Shown: one piece after another, positions 43,418 through 54,616 of the stretch | How positions within the stretch are numbered: position 1 is the stretch's first letter | Layout of the letters: the number at the start of each line of letters is the position of its first letter | NCBI RefSeq assembly: GCF_000350225.1 | Contig: NW_005179056.1 | Coordinates: 124,001 to 188,000, forward strand | From: Chondrus crispus | Taxonomy: Eukaryota > Rhodophyta > Florideophyceae > Gigartinales > Gigartinaceae | Direction: 5' to 3' | Length of the DNA stretch: 64,000 nucleotides | Translations under genes and position numbers: made by a program | The notes under the pieces: generated by a model | Seen by the model: only the letters and a program-made list of their open reading frames with translations | The model's database searches: none | Told to the model about the DNA's origin: nothing

Positions 43418-44014
43418 TGTAGCATAACCGCGAGGACGTTATTTGGATGAGCGGGGTGACTACTGTACTCCCGCCAAATGCATTACAGCGCGCACGCCCG
43501 CGCGTGTAAGTACGCGCTTGCTGCTCGCTGTGCACGTGTACAGCGTGACGATCCGTGTAAGGCGCTACCTAGATACTGTAGTATGTCATGATAGATTATT
43601 TACTTGTACACTAATTGACAGGGCGACCGGCGGCGGAGGGAGGGGAAGGACAAGCACGGGCTTGGTACCAGATCCTCCACCGCAGGTCTAACCCCGTCCG
43701 CCTATTCTAAACGCATTCTCTTAACGCGAGCGCGTTAACTGGAAACTAACGCGGGTAGCGGTCGCGAACGTACGCGTGCGAGCTGGATCCGCCTCCGCCC
43801 GTCGGTGCTAGAACGCTAACTGGCGCCGCCCTGGGGCGTCGAGCGCGTCGAACCGCTCTACCGCGTATTGTGTTCGCGTCCGCTCCCCACCGCTCTACCA
43901 CGCTACCACCGCCCGCGTTCTTTTCTGGTGTGTGTGTTTTTGTCCTCTCTCGCGTACACAGGTCTTCGAAGAACCACAGCTAAACCCCCAACGCGACCGG
44001 GGGTTTATGCTACA
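43418..44014 (+). repeat. 5' LTR of gypsy copy 3
   Basis: 597 bases with terminal inverted repeats TGTAGCATAA and TTATGCTACA, the same as the inner end of the copy 1 LTR. The interior shares only scattered words with the other gypsy LTRs (for example the GGGGG-TTTATGCTACA end), so this is a different LTR subfamily. Confidence 0.9.
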
Positions 44015-44015
44015 T

Positions 44016-44035
44016 TGGTCTCCCGACCTAGAAGG
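44016..44035 (+). other. Primer binding site, gypsy copy 3
   Basis: TGGTCTCCCGACCTAGAAGG, one base after the LTR end, the same as in copy 1 over 19 bases. The conservation between diverged copies supports it as the functional site; the tRNA is not identified. Confidence 0.72.
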
Positions 44036-44090
44036 CCACACGATTATCGCGAGAAGACTATCGTTCGAGTCCGCGTCCGCACGCGTCGAA

Positions 44091-46658
44091 ATGGAAGAAG
44101 GATCCGCCCCCTCAATTCAATCCGAGCCAGCGAATATGGAGTCAACCGCGTTCCGCACCTCCGAGCCAGCCGCGCTCCGCGTCCCATTCGGCGGCGGTGG
44201 CGCAGGTCTCAGTGACCGCGAACCGTCGCCTGAATTATCAGAAGGCCGCGCACGCGCGATGTATGACCGGATCGCGACGTATATTGAGGAGGTCCGGACC
44301 GCGCTTCGGATCGACGTAACCGACGCGGTATATTCGCGTTGCATGGAAGAACTACAATCCCTTCGCGAAGGGAGGTTTGAACGCGTCTCCCAGTCTATGG
44401 ATAACCTCCGAGCACTAGTCGATCAACTGCAGAGTCGACTGGTGCTCGTCGAGGAATCGCGTCTCGACTCCCCCGACGAGTTCGGGGAAGGCCGCCCCGA
44501 GAGGACGGCCTCTGCGGGACGTACTGACGCGAGACCTTTTCCTTCCGCGGAGCAGATGCGCGCGTTTGCCCATGTGACCGCGCAGTTAAATTCTACACGC
44601 CGACGTGTTCGTCAGATGGAACGTACCCCGACGGCGACGTCACCCGGAGCCCCACCGTTAGGGCCCGGTGGTACTGTACCTCCGAACGCGTCCGGCGCTC
44701 AAGATGTGGAGCCGGCTGGTGATGACACCAGTCGGCCCGCACGCGGAGATCGAACAAGGATGGACGCAACTTTCGCGTCCGAAACCCAAGCCCTGCCGCA
44801 TGTCGCCGGAGACATGCGGCAGACGGTTCGCGTACCTTACGCGGACGAGACTAGACGCGGGGATACCACCCGGGGATCGAGAGAACCGATTCTCGCTTTT
44901 GATCCCCGGTGGGGCGGCTATCAGCCCCAGGATCTCACTACGCGTCGGGGCCCGGTAGACGTCCGTACGCTACCAGTGACCCCATTTGGCACATTGGGCC
45001 CCGCGGCCCCCGGGGTCGAGGCGGTCCACACGATGATACAGGAATTTAGCTCCGTAGCTAATTACAGGATGTATCGCTTGGACAACGTCTCGACCCTCGT
45101 CACGTCAGGGGACGCGTGGCGAATCGCGAAGTATGTACAGCGTTGTCGTGGGATTCGTCCCACGATGCGCAATTTGGATGGAACGAACGCGATTGAATTA
45201 CTCCCCTTCCTGAAAGATGTACGCATCACGTTCAATTCGCAACATCTGACGGAAGGGGTCGCGATTCGCGTCCTCGCGCATTTTCTCGAACGCGACGCGG
45301 AAAGATTATATACAAGCTACACTATGCGCGGAATCCGCGCAGGCCAGCTCCATGACGATGTGAGCTGGCCTGGACTTATTAATCAATTCATCAAGCGCTA
45401 CCTCACTGATGACGTACTGGGGGTACCGCACGATGCCGTCGCGTCGGCTCATCAGAAGCCGCACGAGGCGGAAAACGCGTTCGCGGATAGGCTCGAATCG
45501 AACGCGTTCAAGTGCACCGCGGTATTTACGGAGCAAGCCTTGGCTCATTATTTTGTACGCGGATTGGCTCCCGCGACGCAAGCAGCGGTGGCAGAGACCG
45601 TCCAGAGGTTGCCCGCGAACCAGAAGACGGACCTGTCAATTATCAGACGCATCGCGACCGCAGAAGGAACCACGTTTCGCGCCTGACGCGGACTACCGCT
45701 GCCGGACCCGAAACCGGCAGCGAGAGGAGGGAGAGCCGCCAGGTCGAACGCGACGAGCTCCCCCGCGTCAGCCCTCCACGTTAACGAGGAGGATTGGGAA
45801 GCTGACCCCGTCCTCGTCATGAGAGGCGGGGAGGCTACAGGAGGCGGGCCGTCAACGCCAGAGTCGACGGAGACCACGGGAAGCTTTGCCACCGCGTTCG
45901 GGCATACCCCAGCGGGGATAGGTGGTCCGGACCACCGCATCGCGGAATTGGACATTTCGCGTCAAGGAGGGGGACGCATACCCTCCTGTGTTCCCCGGCT
46001 CACCGAAGAAGAGGCTCGTCAGGCGGCGACCTTCGCCTCAGCCGACGGGAGCGCGTACGTCTGCTGGCTGTGCAGAACGCACGGCCATGCCATGTACGCG
46101 TGCCCCTTCCTCGCGCCGGAGCAGCGGATGATTACCGCGTATCGGAACTACCGGTACCAACTACAGACGCGTCCAGGGATGAGGAACCTCCTCCAACAGT
46201 CGGTCGCTGGTGACCGTGGTCCGCGTTCGGGCCACGCGAATCGCCCCGGAGGAGGCGTCCGTTTCGCCCCTCTCGGAGGAGGATACAGGCGCGAACAACG
46301 CGATTTCCGACAAGCCGACACGCGATACCCGCGTCAAGATGGAAGAGGAGAACGCGGTCGGTCCAGATTGCCGACAGGGGTACAGAACGCGATAATGTAC
46401 CTCCAGGACTGGGCAGGGGATCCGAATCCCCTGCCCCTACAGGAAAGCGAGCGAGAGCCGACTCTCGCCGCCCCCCAGATTTTACAACGTCCGAACGTTG
46501 AAAATCAACCCCGCCAGGTACCAGAGTACTTCGCGGATGCTGCCGCTCCAGAGTGGGTAGGGCCAGGCCAGCCACTCGAACGGAGGTCCGGAGCCGCGTT
46601 GGCTACAGATAGCGGCGCAACTAGCACGGATAGTTCAGGTAGCTCAAAAAACGCGTAA
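44091..46658 (+). pseudogene. gag: gag region of gypsy copy 3 (broken)
   Basis: Homologous along its length to the gag of copy 1: MEEGSAPSIQSEPANME start, RIATYIEEVRTALRIDVTDA helix, capsid-like LLPFLKDVRITFNSQHLTEG and FLERDAERLYTSYTMRGI, and the zinc knuckle CWLCRTHGHAMYAC. It ends GSSKNA at the recoding signal. ATG 44091 is chosen as start by alignment to copy 1; an open frame also runs back into the LTR. About one break. Confidence 0.88.
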
Positions 46659-46693
46659 AGGCGGTCACGTTTACGCAGTCACGTGAACCGTCT
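46646..46693 (+). promoter_or_regulatory. gag-pol -1 recoding signal, copy 3
   Basis: A canonical slippery heptamer, AAAAAAC (46646-46652), in the right frame (TCA AAA AAC), just before the gag stop TAA at 46656. After a short spacer comes an inverted repeat of about 12 pairs, AGGCGGTCACGT with ACGTGAACCGTCT (46659-46693). pol lies in the -1 frame and its first ATG is 147 bases downstream. The combination is the standard layout for programmed -1 frameshifting. Confidence 0.65.
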
Positions 46694-46804
46694 CGCTCTT
46701 ATACCCCCGACCCGTCCATATACCCCTATCAAGGGCGAGGTGAGTATTTACCGATAATATTCCCCTCGCCGCAACACGAAGTCACCGAGACCCCCGCCGG
46801 TCCG

Positions 46805-49800
46805 GTGCAAAAACAAGTATTTATCAAACGCGAAATTACCGCGGCTTCCGTAAGCCCGGTACCACCCCACGAACGCGAATATTTCCCGACCGCCGGAGGT
46901 CGGATGCCACGGATCCGCCGTGAAGGCACCAGGGCCAGCGAGAGCCCGGTGCAAGAACAAGAACGCGACGTGCGCGTCGAGAAGGCGCCGCGTGAAGAAG
47001 TAACGCGTGAAAAGCGCGTGGGCCCCTCCTTGGGCCCAAGGAGTCAAGGACCGAAAGACGAACGCGAGGCCCCGGGCTCCGACGGTCAAGGAAGAAGGAC
47101 GCGAAGAAGGGGCAAGACGCGACGCCGACGCCCAAAGCGAAATGACCTGGAGCGAACGGCCCCGCCTAAGATCGTCGAGGGCGTCGTCTGTCTGATGACG
47201 TCCAAGATCTACAATATATTGGGCTCGATAGCTACTGAGAAGAACGCGTTCAAGCCGTACACTATCGCCGTCGATACGTGTTCTGGCTACAACCTGGTGA
47301 GGAAGGCCGACCTTCCTCCCGGTTGGACCCGACACGCGATGCGCGACGCGCCATTGCCAAGACTGGCCGGAGCAAACAGCAACCCGGTGAGGCTGAGCGC
47401 AGTGGTCCGCTTGGTAGTCCGGATTCGGAACACGATGTTCCGAGTCCCGTTCGTCGTCGCGAACCAACTGGCTGTTCCCGTGCTTCTGGGCACCGCGTTC
47501 ATTGACGCACATGTCCGGAGCATCGACATAGAAGCCCAGAGGCTCGAGCTTCGGCATGGGGGCGCCGTGGCCATCGTGAACGCGAAAGGGGAGCCGTCTT
47601 CCCCTACAAGGCGACATGGACGCGAGACAAACCGCGCAGAAGTACGCGAAGAAACCCAGCACCCGATTCGGATCGCGTGCTGGGTAAATGTCCCCGCTAT
47701 GTCGCAAGTTCGCGTACGCGTTACGACAGCGGGGAGAGGCCTGGTATTTTTGGAGCCCAAGCCGTCACTGCAGCACCGCCACGGGGTGCGGCTGACCAAC
47801 GGTGTCGCGGAAGTGCTACCAAACCAGGTCTTCGAGGTTATGGTCGCGAATTTTTCGCGTCAGGTACGACGACTGCCGAAACATACAGTCGTCAGATACG
47901 CGAAACGGAACCCTCTTGCCATTCTGACACCGGAGCGTCCGGTAGCAGAGGAGATCGCGCACGCGTTGCACATTTCCAACTTGGACGGCCAAGAAGGAAC
48001 ATTAGGAGCAGGACGGCCGGACTCCACCGCAAATATGAACGCGAACAAGAACGCGGACGAGGAGCACGCGAGGTACCAAAATTTCGCGGAAGATACCGGA
48101 CGCGTACAATATAAAGATCCCAAGTCGGACGCGGAAGATTGGGAAAAGGAGATTGATCTATCACATGTGAAGGACAAGAAATTACGCGTACAGGTGCTTG
48201 AGATGCTACGCGAACACTCCAGTTTGTGGAGCGGGTCGCTCGGAATGATCCGAGCGACGGAACATCGCATCCCACTTGAGCCCGGCACGAAGCCGATACG
48301 CGCCATGCCCTACCGCAAAGGGCCCGCGATGCGCGAAATGGTCGCGAAAGAAGTGAAGAAAATGTTGAACGCGGGAGTGATAGAGCCCGCGAATACGGAG
48401 TGGGCGTCCCCGGTCGTCCTTGTCCCAAAGAAGGACGGTAGTCTACGCTTCTGTGTGGACTACCGTCGCTTGAACGCGAAAACGCTGGCGGATTCGTATC
48501 CACTTCCGCGTATGGACGACTGTATTGATTCATTGGGGGACGCGGCTGTGTTCACTACGCTGGACTGTAACTCAGGATATTGGCAGATTCCGGTCGCGCC
48601 GGAAGACCGCGACAAAACTACCTTTACCACCCATATGGGAACGTTCCGACATTTGCGGATGCCATTCGGGTTACGCGGAGCTCCAGCCACCTTTCAACGC
48701 GCGCTGGACATAATTCTATCACGTGTACGATGGCAGATTTGCCTAGTGTATCTAGACGACGTTATCGTCTTTTCGCGTACGCACGCAGAGCACGGGAAAC
48801 ATTTGGACGCGGTTCTGGGACTTCTGAGAAGCGCCGGCATTTCTCTCAAGTTGAAGAAATGCAGCTTCTTTCAGCCACGCGTACACTACCTGGGGCATGT
48901 GATATCCCCAGGGAAGTTAAGCGTGACAGAAACCGCAGCGGACGCGTTCAAGACATTTACATTTCCCCGCACGTTGACACAAGTCAGGTCATTTCTCGGG
49001 GCATGTAATGTCTACCGCCGCTTTGTGCAGGGGTTCGCGAAAATCGCGCGCCCCCTCACCAATATGACGCGGAAGGACGCGGATCCGGACTACGATAACC
49101 CGACCGCGGCTCAGGTTCACGCGTTCGAAGAGCTCAAGGCGCGGATGATCGCGCCCCCAATTCTCGCGCTCCCGAGATACGGACGGCCGTATATGATTGA
49201 TACTGACGCGAGCGCGTATCAACTGGGGTGCACGCTTTTACAAGAGCACGACGAGACCAACGATTGGCGTCCCGTCGGCTATTGGTCGTATTCCCTCAAC
49301 GATAGTGAGCGGAACTACAGTGCGACTGAGCGCCAATGTTTCGCCGTAGTGTGGGCCGTCCGCACACTACGGCCCTACATTGAGGGAACCAAATTTACCG
49401 TGAGGACAGACCATGACGCGTTACGATGGCTGATGTCCCTCACAGAAAGCTCCGGCCGACTGACGCGTTGGCGACTACGGTTAGCGGAGTATGACTTCAC
49501 CATCCAATACAGACCTGGACGCGTTCATCAAGTACCCGACGCGCTGTCGCGTCTCATTTCCCCGAGGACCGCCGACGATCCTCGGAAGGCCGTCGAGGTG
49601 GATGACGACATTCCCACCTTCGACGGCACTACCGTACGCGATGTGTCAGATGAATTACGCGACCATACTTGTACCGCGAAATGCGACCACAAGAGCGACC
49701 ACGTGTTCGTCACAACGCGAAACAAGGCGGGGAGAAGGAGAAAAGTGCGTTCACGCGACGGGCCAGTGGGCGACGAAGAAGCCCCAGCTTTACAAGAACG

Positions 49801-51412
49801 CGGCGACCTATGGGCTGAGATAGAAGAATTCGACGCGGTGGATATTGAACGCGCTCAAGAACCAGGAATTGACGCGTCAGGCTCCCAGGTCGCTCCTCCA
49901 CAGGACGACCTGCCGGCCCCTCTCACCATGGAGGAGATAGCCGAGGAGCAACGCGTCGACGATTTCTGCCAAACCGTACTGGCCAGACAATCGGAAAGTC
50001 GCGATTCCGCGTTTTTTGAGGACCACCAAGGGGTTTTGAAGCGCAAGCACCCCTACGATCCTAAAATAATTCAAGTGGTGGTCCCTCAGTCACTACGCGC
50101 GCGTCTGTTGCGACTCTGCCATGACCCCGCGATCGCGGGACATCCGGGGCAGAACCGCATGTATCACGCGCTCCGACGCTGGTATTACTGGCCACATTTG
50201 GCCGCGGACGTGGCAGCGACAGTACGAGTATGCCGGACATGCACGAAGAATCGCGTCAAACTCCGAAAACATCTCAACCGGCTGAGATTGTTCCCCGCTA
50301 CGCGTCCATTGGAGAGCCTCGCGATAGACATTCTTGGACCGCTTCCAAAGACCAAGGGAGGAAAACAATACCTTCTGGTAATAACGGACCGGTTCACAAA
50401 GTTAACTCAAGTCGTCGCGTTGAGGACAGTGACCGCGTACACAATGGCGACCGCGTTTTGTGACGCGTGGGTTTTCAAGTACGGCATTCCGCGTTCGCTG
50501 TTGTCCGATAATGGACCTCAATTTAACGCGAAGTTCTTCCACAGCGCGTGCCGGATCCTGGGGATTACGAACCTGTATACTTCCGCGTACCATCCCCAGA
50601 CCAACGGCCAAGTGGAGCGCTACAACCGTACTATCGCGTCTATGTTGCATAACTACGTCAACGAACACTAAGACGATTGGGATGTGTACGTGGGGCCATT
50701 AACTTACGCGTACAACTCCCACGTACACAGATCTACGCGTACGACCCCATTCGAGCTTGTACTCAGTCGACCTCCCCCAGAATTTTCGCTTCGAAGGACG
50801 GAGGGGAACGCGCCCCTTCCAGATAGAAAAACGCATCGCGCGGAGTTCCTTAAGAAACTGGACGAGACAATTCAGAAGGCATATAGCAGCCTGCGACGAA
50901 CGCAGGCTCGCTACAAACGCGATTTCGACAAACGCGTGAGACGCGTAAACACGCGAGTGAAGCCTGGAAATTATGTATACCTCGACCCTACGGACGGAAC
51001 GAAGACATCAAATAAGCTCGCGTCACCAGCCGTGGGACCTTACCGCGTCCTCGCGAATGACCAACGGACCATCACGATTGATCGTGATGGGGTCACAGAA
51101 CGCCTGTCCGCTGATAGGTGTGTGTACGCGCCACCACCTGTGGACGCACCACGGGCAAGCACAACCGCGCCGGGTGACCTTGCTGACAAGGTCACCACGG
51201 GGACACAGTACGCGGTGGACCGGCTTCTTGATCATCGCGTAATGGAAAACGGGACCGCGGAGTTCAAGGTGAAGTGGGCAGACTACGAGGATCCCACGTG
51301 GACAGCAAGGACACATATCCCCGAAGAACTCGTCTCGCGTTACGCGAGCCGACTACGCGCACGCACGGGTAGGGACTTGACAACCGAGTTGAACGCGGAC
51401 GTTCAATCTTAA
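46805..51412 (+). pseudogene. pol: pol region of gypsy copy 3 (broken)
   Basis: Protease DTCSGYNLVRKADLPPGW, RT VDYRRLNAKTLADSYPLPRM and YLDDVIVFSRTH, RNase H DTDASAYQLGCTLLQEHD and RTDHDALRWLMS, integrase zinc region GHPGQNRMYHALRRWYYWP, core ITDRFTKLTQVVALR, DNGPQFNAKFF and YHPQTNGQVERYNRT, and the chromodomain TAEFKVKWADYEDPTWTART. Ends ELNADVQS immediately before the G-run. About one break. Synonymous sites are biased toward ACGCG words compared with copies 1 and 4. Confidence 0.92.
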
Positions 51413-51420
51413 GGGGGGGG
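51410..51420 (+). other. Polypurine tract at pol end, gypsy copy 3
   Basis: TAAGGGGGGGG, overlapping the pol stop, as in copies 1 and 4. No LTR follows for the next 512 bases. Confidence 0.65.
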
Positions 51421-51932
51421 CCCTCAACCGCTTTCTGACGCATCGCGTTCGAAGTAATTCAGAGAAACGAAGGACGCGTGCCCCTCCGCAGAGTCGACAT
51501 TCAAGAAAGAATGGGACCCTGAGCAGCCGTGCAAATGAGGCGGACGAACGCGGACTGTATTCGCAAAAACCAGAAGGCTGAAGATACCATACCAAACGCC
51601 GGAACGAAACGGTTGACGTCGGAATAATACGCAAGGTGAGATGGAACACTGGGTCCGCGGACAGACAGCAGAGAGCACAGTACACGTGCAATGAAGCTCC
51701 ACGCTCGGCGGCGCTACTATACTTATGCTGACTCCAGGCCTCCGCATTGGAGTAACGAAGAATAGAGCACGCCTTGGAAACCCCACGATCAGTAGCGGGA
51801 CAAACGACGCCACGCCCGACGCACTTGCGGGGTTGGGGCCAGCCCTTTCTTAACAGCAATCCATTCCTCCCCCTTCGAAGGCAAATCAACGCGCGCTCTG
51901 ATATGAATGGGCAGGAGATGACGTCCGGTACT
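51413..51932 (+). other. 3' region of gypsy copy 3 up to copy 4
   Basis: Follows the polypurine tract and begins CCCTCAACCGCTT, shared with the sequence after the pol end of copy 4 (near 58945). So copy 3 also had an accessory region, which copy 4 has split. No coding region seen. The last bases, GTACT (51928-51932), are the probable target duplication of copy 4. Confidence 0.6.
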
Positions 51933-52556
51933 TCTAGTATAATCACCCCCAACGACGAGGGGGGTGAGTACTTACAGTCCGGGAAGACCCCGATCGGCGG
52001 GAAGACAGAAGCACGGCCCACCCACGGTACCGAGCACGGGCTCGAGGTAGCGGTGGTAGAGCGGGATCGGGGAGGACGCGCGCACGCGCGAGCGGTTCTA
52101 CGCCTCGACGCCCCGGAGCGGTACTGGGTGACGTTCCAGTACCGACGGGCGGAGGCGGAGCCGGCTCGTGGGCGTGCTACGCGCGTCCTCAACCCGCGCG
52201 CGGTGCTGCTTCTAGGTAAAACGGACGGAAGTACCTAAAAGTAAGCGGGCGGACCAAGGTGGAGGATCCTTGACAAGTCCGTGCTTGTCCCCCCTCCACC
52301 GCCGGCGGTCCGCTCATATTTAATGTACACAATTATCTATCATAACACTACAGTACCGATGTACTGTAGTGTGCTACCGTAGTGCAGGTCGGCCTGCACT
52401 GTAATACTGTCAGCCGTCGGGACTGACACTACACGTGTGCGCGCGCGCCCGTACACGTGGGGTACACGTGTGCGCGCGGGCTGAGGTACTGTAGAGCTCG
52501 GGCTCTACAGCTGCAAATCTAATCTAAATCTAATTCCGGGAGGGGGATATGCCACA
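51933..52556 (-). repeat. 3' LTR of gypsy copy 4
   Basis: About 624 bases. Minus-strand start TGTGGCATAT at 52556. From about 52050 it aligns well with the copy 1 LTR (GGTAGAGCGGGA... through the CTACAGTA and CACGTG cluster), with many substitutions and small indels, so it is a sister subfamily. The left end (TCTAGTATAATC) departs from the usual inverted-repeat end, so the exact boundary is less sure. Confidence 0.85.
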
Positions 52557-52559
52557 TGG

Positions 52560-52571
52560 CCCCCCCCTCAA
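52560..52571 (-). other. Distal polypurine tract, gypsy copy 4
   Basis: On the minus strand CTTGAGGGGGGGG, three bases before the LTR start TGTGGCATAT. The upstream bases GGACGCGGACGTCCAC repeat the pol tail AACGCGGACGTTCAC. Confidence 0.75.
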
Positions 52572-54616
52572 GTGTGGACGTCCGCGTCCGCATGTGCTTG
52601 TAGAGCCGACCGTATTGTGCCCCCCCTTCCAGGGACGTAGGCTCCTTCGTCCCTCCGTAACACCGGTCTCCGGTATCGCGTGCCTCCTTTCCGTTTCCTT
52701 TCTGTCCTCGCCCACGCGCTTCTTTCGTTGACGACCTCCAAACGCCGAATCTCGGCGACCTCAGACTCTGCGGCCTTCATTCTCACGCGGGCATCTCGAT
52801 GCATCCGTCGAGGGCGTTCCGGGCGGTAGGTCACCCTCATCCGATGTCTCTTTTCTTGACCATAGCAACGCCTCTGTGCGGGCCTCCCAGTCCTGTATTG
52901 GAGGCACATCCGCTCCATCGACCTCACACATCTCAGCCGTATCGAGAAACCTCTCCTCTCCGTCTTTCTGCTTTTGTCCCGGTGGCGTCTTCGTCACCCC
53001 TCCGTCCCCTTTGTCCGTCCTTCCACTTCCCAATCCGTCATACGCGCCGTCTCACCCCCTTTTCCCCACAGTGTCTCTCTTCAGCCCCGAAAAATCGCCC
53101 GTGTAGAGGTCATGGTACACGTTGATGGCGACGCTTAAATTCCTCTTCTGTATTCCTCCTACGTGTCGGTGGTGATCGACCGGTTTCCTTCTTTTCTTCA
53201 CCAATTGGCTCCTCAAGGCGGGAGCATCCCCCTTTCTCTTCTGTCTCCCCTCAACCCCCATCTCGTACTTCAGGGCCAACTCCAGGTGCCGTGCGGCTCG
53301 GTGACCCTGACACTAATCGCGGAAGGAGGTTGGCGAACCGTTTTCGTCTGGTGCCCAGACCTCGGTAGTTGGACCCCTGTTCGCGCAGCATAGCATCTCT
53401 ACTTTCTCCGTACTGGCCCGAAACTTCTCTGCGCGAATCATCAGTGCATCGCACTGCTATTCTAAACCGAATTCCGTGAGGGCAGGGGTTTCCTGGGTAT
53501 CAGTCGTAGAGGCGACCTTTAGCGGGGGTCCGATGTCCTCGTCAATAGCGCGATTGGCGTGATCCCCAATGGGAGCGTTATATTCCAAGGAGAAACGCCC
53601 CTCAGGTGCTCAGGTATTGTACCCTCCCCGTAGTAAAATGCTCTCCTCCGCGGATTGGCGATCCCTCGCATCAGCTTCTCGTCCATGTGCCCCCTAGACT
53701 AGACGGGCGCGCGGCGTACATGGACGGCGGTCGCTCCGCGTGAGCACGCCTGCATGAGGGAAGCAGCAGTCATGTGGCATTAGCTGGCGATGCGCGTGTG
53801 CGCGCCTGCGTGAGGCAACAACAGCGGCGGTAGCTGCGTTGCGCGCCCGCGCGCACGCAGAGAGGGGCGGCGCGAGAGCACGCTGTGCTGCGAGGGCGAT
53901 CGAGGCGGCGGTGGCGGGCTATGCGCGTGTTATTGTTGGCTATTCTCTGATCGTCCCACCCCATCCGATGGGGTGGGCCTAGGGGGTACGACGTGATTGC
54001 CCGAGGTCCTTCTTGTCCGTCGTGCACGCTTTCAGTGTCGCTGCCCGGGGTTGCTCGCGTACGCCGGGTTTCGACACCTTCTTTTCGTCGCTCCTTTCCC
54101 GCGTTCGCGCCGCGCGTCGATCTCGGGAGCCGTGATTTTCCGCTTGCGGTGCGAGGTCTCATTCTCCCCCCTTTCGTGGAGGCACGCCATTGCTGCGGGG
54201 GCGGCACGCGATCCCTGCCGTCGACGGCGGCGCGCGTGCTCGAAGTAGGAGGGGGTCGGTTTGCGGCGGGCCTCTTGGGATGGAGCACGGCTCGGGGTAC
54301 CATGCGGGCCACGTGCCGGCGTGGTGGCGTTTCGCACTCGACCCTCGTCGGCGGGGCGGCATACGTGGCGGTTCTTACACCGGGCGAGCGCACTGTGCGT
54401 ACGTTGTAGGGTATGCTGCAGAATGACGGTTGGCGCACGTCGGGCTCGTGTTCCGCCGTTTCCTGAGGTGGCTTGTAGAGCTCTCGTCCTTCGCTCCCTG
54501 AACCCTCACCAGCACCGCCGACGGTAGACAAACTCCGGTTCCACTTTGCGCTGTCCCAGTCCTTCCCCGACAGTCCCGACCGATCATCTCTGCTCCGTGC
54601 TATCGGCCGTCCTATT

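Larger units (their letters stand above)
43418..51932 (+). mobile_element. Ty3/gypsy chromovirus copy 3
   Basis: Plus-strand copy: 5' LTR 43418-44014, PBS, gag 44091-46658, recoding signal, pol 46805-51412, polypurine tract and about 0.5 kb of 3' region before gypsy copy 4 begins. Its 3' LTR should lie beyond copy 4, outside the window. gag and pol are broken in about two or three places. Compared with copies 1 and 4 the coding sequence is strikingly rich in ACGCGT. It entered the copia E leader after GGTAG, and the undisturbed site is visible in copia A. Confidence 0.93.

Noticed and set aside
52799-53125. Short plus ORFs ahead of the antisense accessory gene
   Set aside because: Pro/Ser/His-rich, mutually overlapping, with no splice sites that clearly join them to 54617.
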